Of a DNA stretch of 44,475 nt, positions 43,886-44,475 are shown one piece after another. The notes under the pieces are model-generated. The model did no database searches. It saw nothing but the letters and a program-made list of their open reading frames with translations, and had not been told where the DNA came from. Source of the stretch: an uncultured Clostridia bacterium (GTDB lineage: Bacteria; Bacillota; Clostridia; TANB77; CAG-508); the NCBI GenBank assembly GCA_947631145.1, contig CANRKF010000007.1, forward strand, positions 1-44,475. Reading direction: 5' to 3'. Numbering within the stretch: position 1 is the first letter of the stretch; every line of letters starts with the position of its first letter. The position numbers and the translations under genes were made by a program.

Positions 43886-44475
43886 ATAATTCCTCAGCTC
43901 CTTTCACTCTCCTTTTACCTGTTACATATTCATATATTAGTGATTTCTTATATTGCTTCATTTTCTCTATTTGCTGTTGTTTATCTTTAATCAAAACATC
44001 TATTTCTTCACATTTTTTATCTAAGTAATCTACTATTTTTTGTTGTTCTTCTACTGGTGGAATCAATATTTTTATCGTTTTTACATCCTCTTTATTTAAT
44101 TTAGGTTGAGCTGATGATGTAGCTTTCATAATTAATTGCTCGGAAACATATTTAGCATTTCCTAAATAATATAAATACTTGTTTAACATTAAATTATTTG
44201 TTTTTAATAAATACATATTAGGTCCTAATGTAGCAGGCATATTAACTTTAGGCATTATGCAGAATAAACCTGCATATGCTCCTACATTTGCCACTAAAAC
44301 TTCATTTCCATAAAGACTTGATTTTTTTAAATATTTGTATGAATCTTCATTTACATATATACCAGGATTTTCTAGATTTTCTCTTAAATCTGTTAATCTT
44401 ACTAATCTAGCATAACTTTCATAATCTAAATACTCGATATTATTTGCTAAGTCTTGAAATGAACCATTTACTGTA
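43878..44475 (-). CDS. hsdS: Type I restriction specificity subunit, 3' part (5' end beyond window)
   Basis: HsdS sets the DNA target of the type I complex. The frame is open to the window edge, so the N-terminus is missing; about 198 codons are present. Upstream sequence (YARLVRLTDLRENLENPGIY) and LYGNEVLVANVGAYAG are typical of a target-recognition domain. The end (PPVEEQQKIVDYLDKKCEEID, then a coiled-coil to KRRVKGAEELYG) is the conserved spacer helix region. The GTG at 44294 is internal, not a start. hsdM is expected beyond the window. Confidence 0.93.
   Translation of the reverse strand, partial: TVNGSFQDLANNIEYLDYESYARLVRLTDLRENLENPGIYVNEDSYKYLKKSSLYGNEVLVANVGAYAGLFCIMPKVNMPATLGPNMYLLKTNNLMLNKYLYYLGNAKYVSEQLIMKATSSAQPKLNKEDVKTIKILIPPVEEQQKIVDYLDKKCEEIDVLIKDKQQQIEKMKQYKKSLIYEYVTGKRRVKGAEELYG

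Overview
This is a low-GC, strictly anaerobic, probably spore-forming member of the Clostridia. The evidence is the strongly AT-rich sequence, a class III ribonucleotide reductase pair (NrdD/NrdG), a Spo0E-like phosphatase, the Bacillus/Clostridium-type M16 pair YmfF/YmfH, and a DacF-type carboxypeptidase. Every gene recognised here is on the minus strand. The genus cannot be fixed from the sequence; an uncultured gut lineage is a guess.

The main observation is a recoding pattern. I checked every CCG trinucleotide on the plus strand (CGG on the coding strand) against the reading frames. CGG stands as a zero-frame codon only five times, and at all five the gene is continuous only if the ribosome skips the C and reads the next codon as GGA (+1 shift at CGG-A). 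The genes are a cell-wall hydrolase (VirB1-like), a membrane-anchored NTF2-like protein, a VirB6-like channel protein, NrdG, and an ABC permease. In NrdG the radical-SAM cysteines lie before the shift and the rest of the enzyme after it. In the permease the shift restores the family's conserved GLGYLI motif. No CGG was found decoded as arginine. CGG therefore looks unassigned in this organism and used as a +1 frameshift codon.

Layout by position. 1-230: tRNA-Gly and its promoter. 227-1510: DacF-like carboxypeptidase. 1592-16333: a type IV secretion-like operon, transcribed from 16.4 kb downward, with three VirB2-like pilins, PrgI/VirB3, a VirB4 split into two genes, a giant VirB6, two NTF2-like anchored proteins, a lysozyme/CHAP hydrolase and an acidic cytoplasmic protein. 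No relaxase or coupling protein is visible. 16591-25726: housekeeping genes (Spo0E-like, ymfH, ymfF, yqeY, rpsU, prs, nrdG, nrdD). 26749-29614: a NitT/TauT-type ABC importer. 29777-36209: GH25 lysozyme with LysM, YraN, DprA, ComM/YifB, a SprT-like protein and MscL. 36347-44475: a defence island with McrC, McrB, HsdR carrying an unusual C-terminal YunG-like domain, and the 3' part of hsdS, which runs off the window.

Intergenic DNA is rich in short tandem arrays (units of 21/23, 38, 40 and 42 bp), strong hairpin terminators, a REP-like palindrome and a leader element shared by prs and the ABC substrate-binding protein gene.
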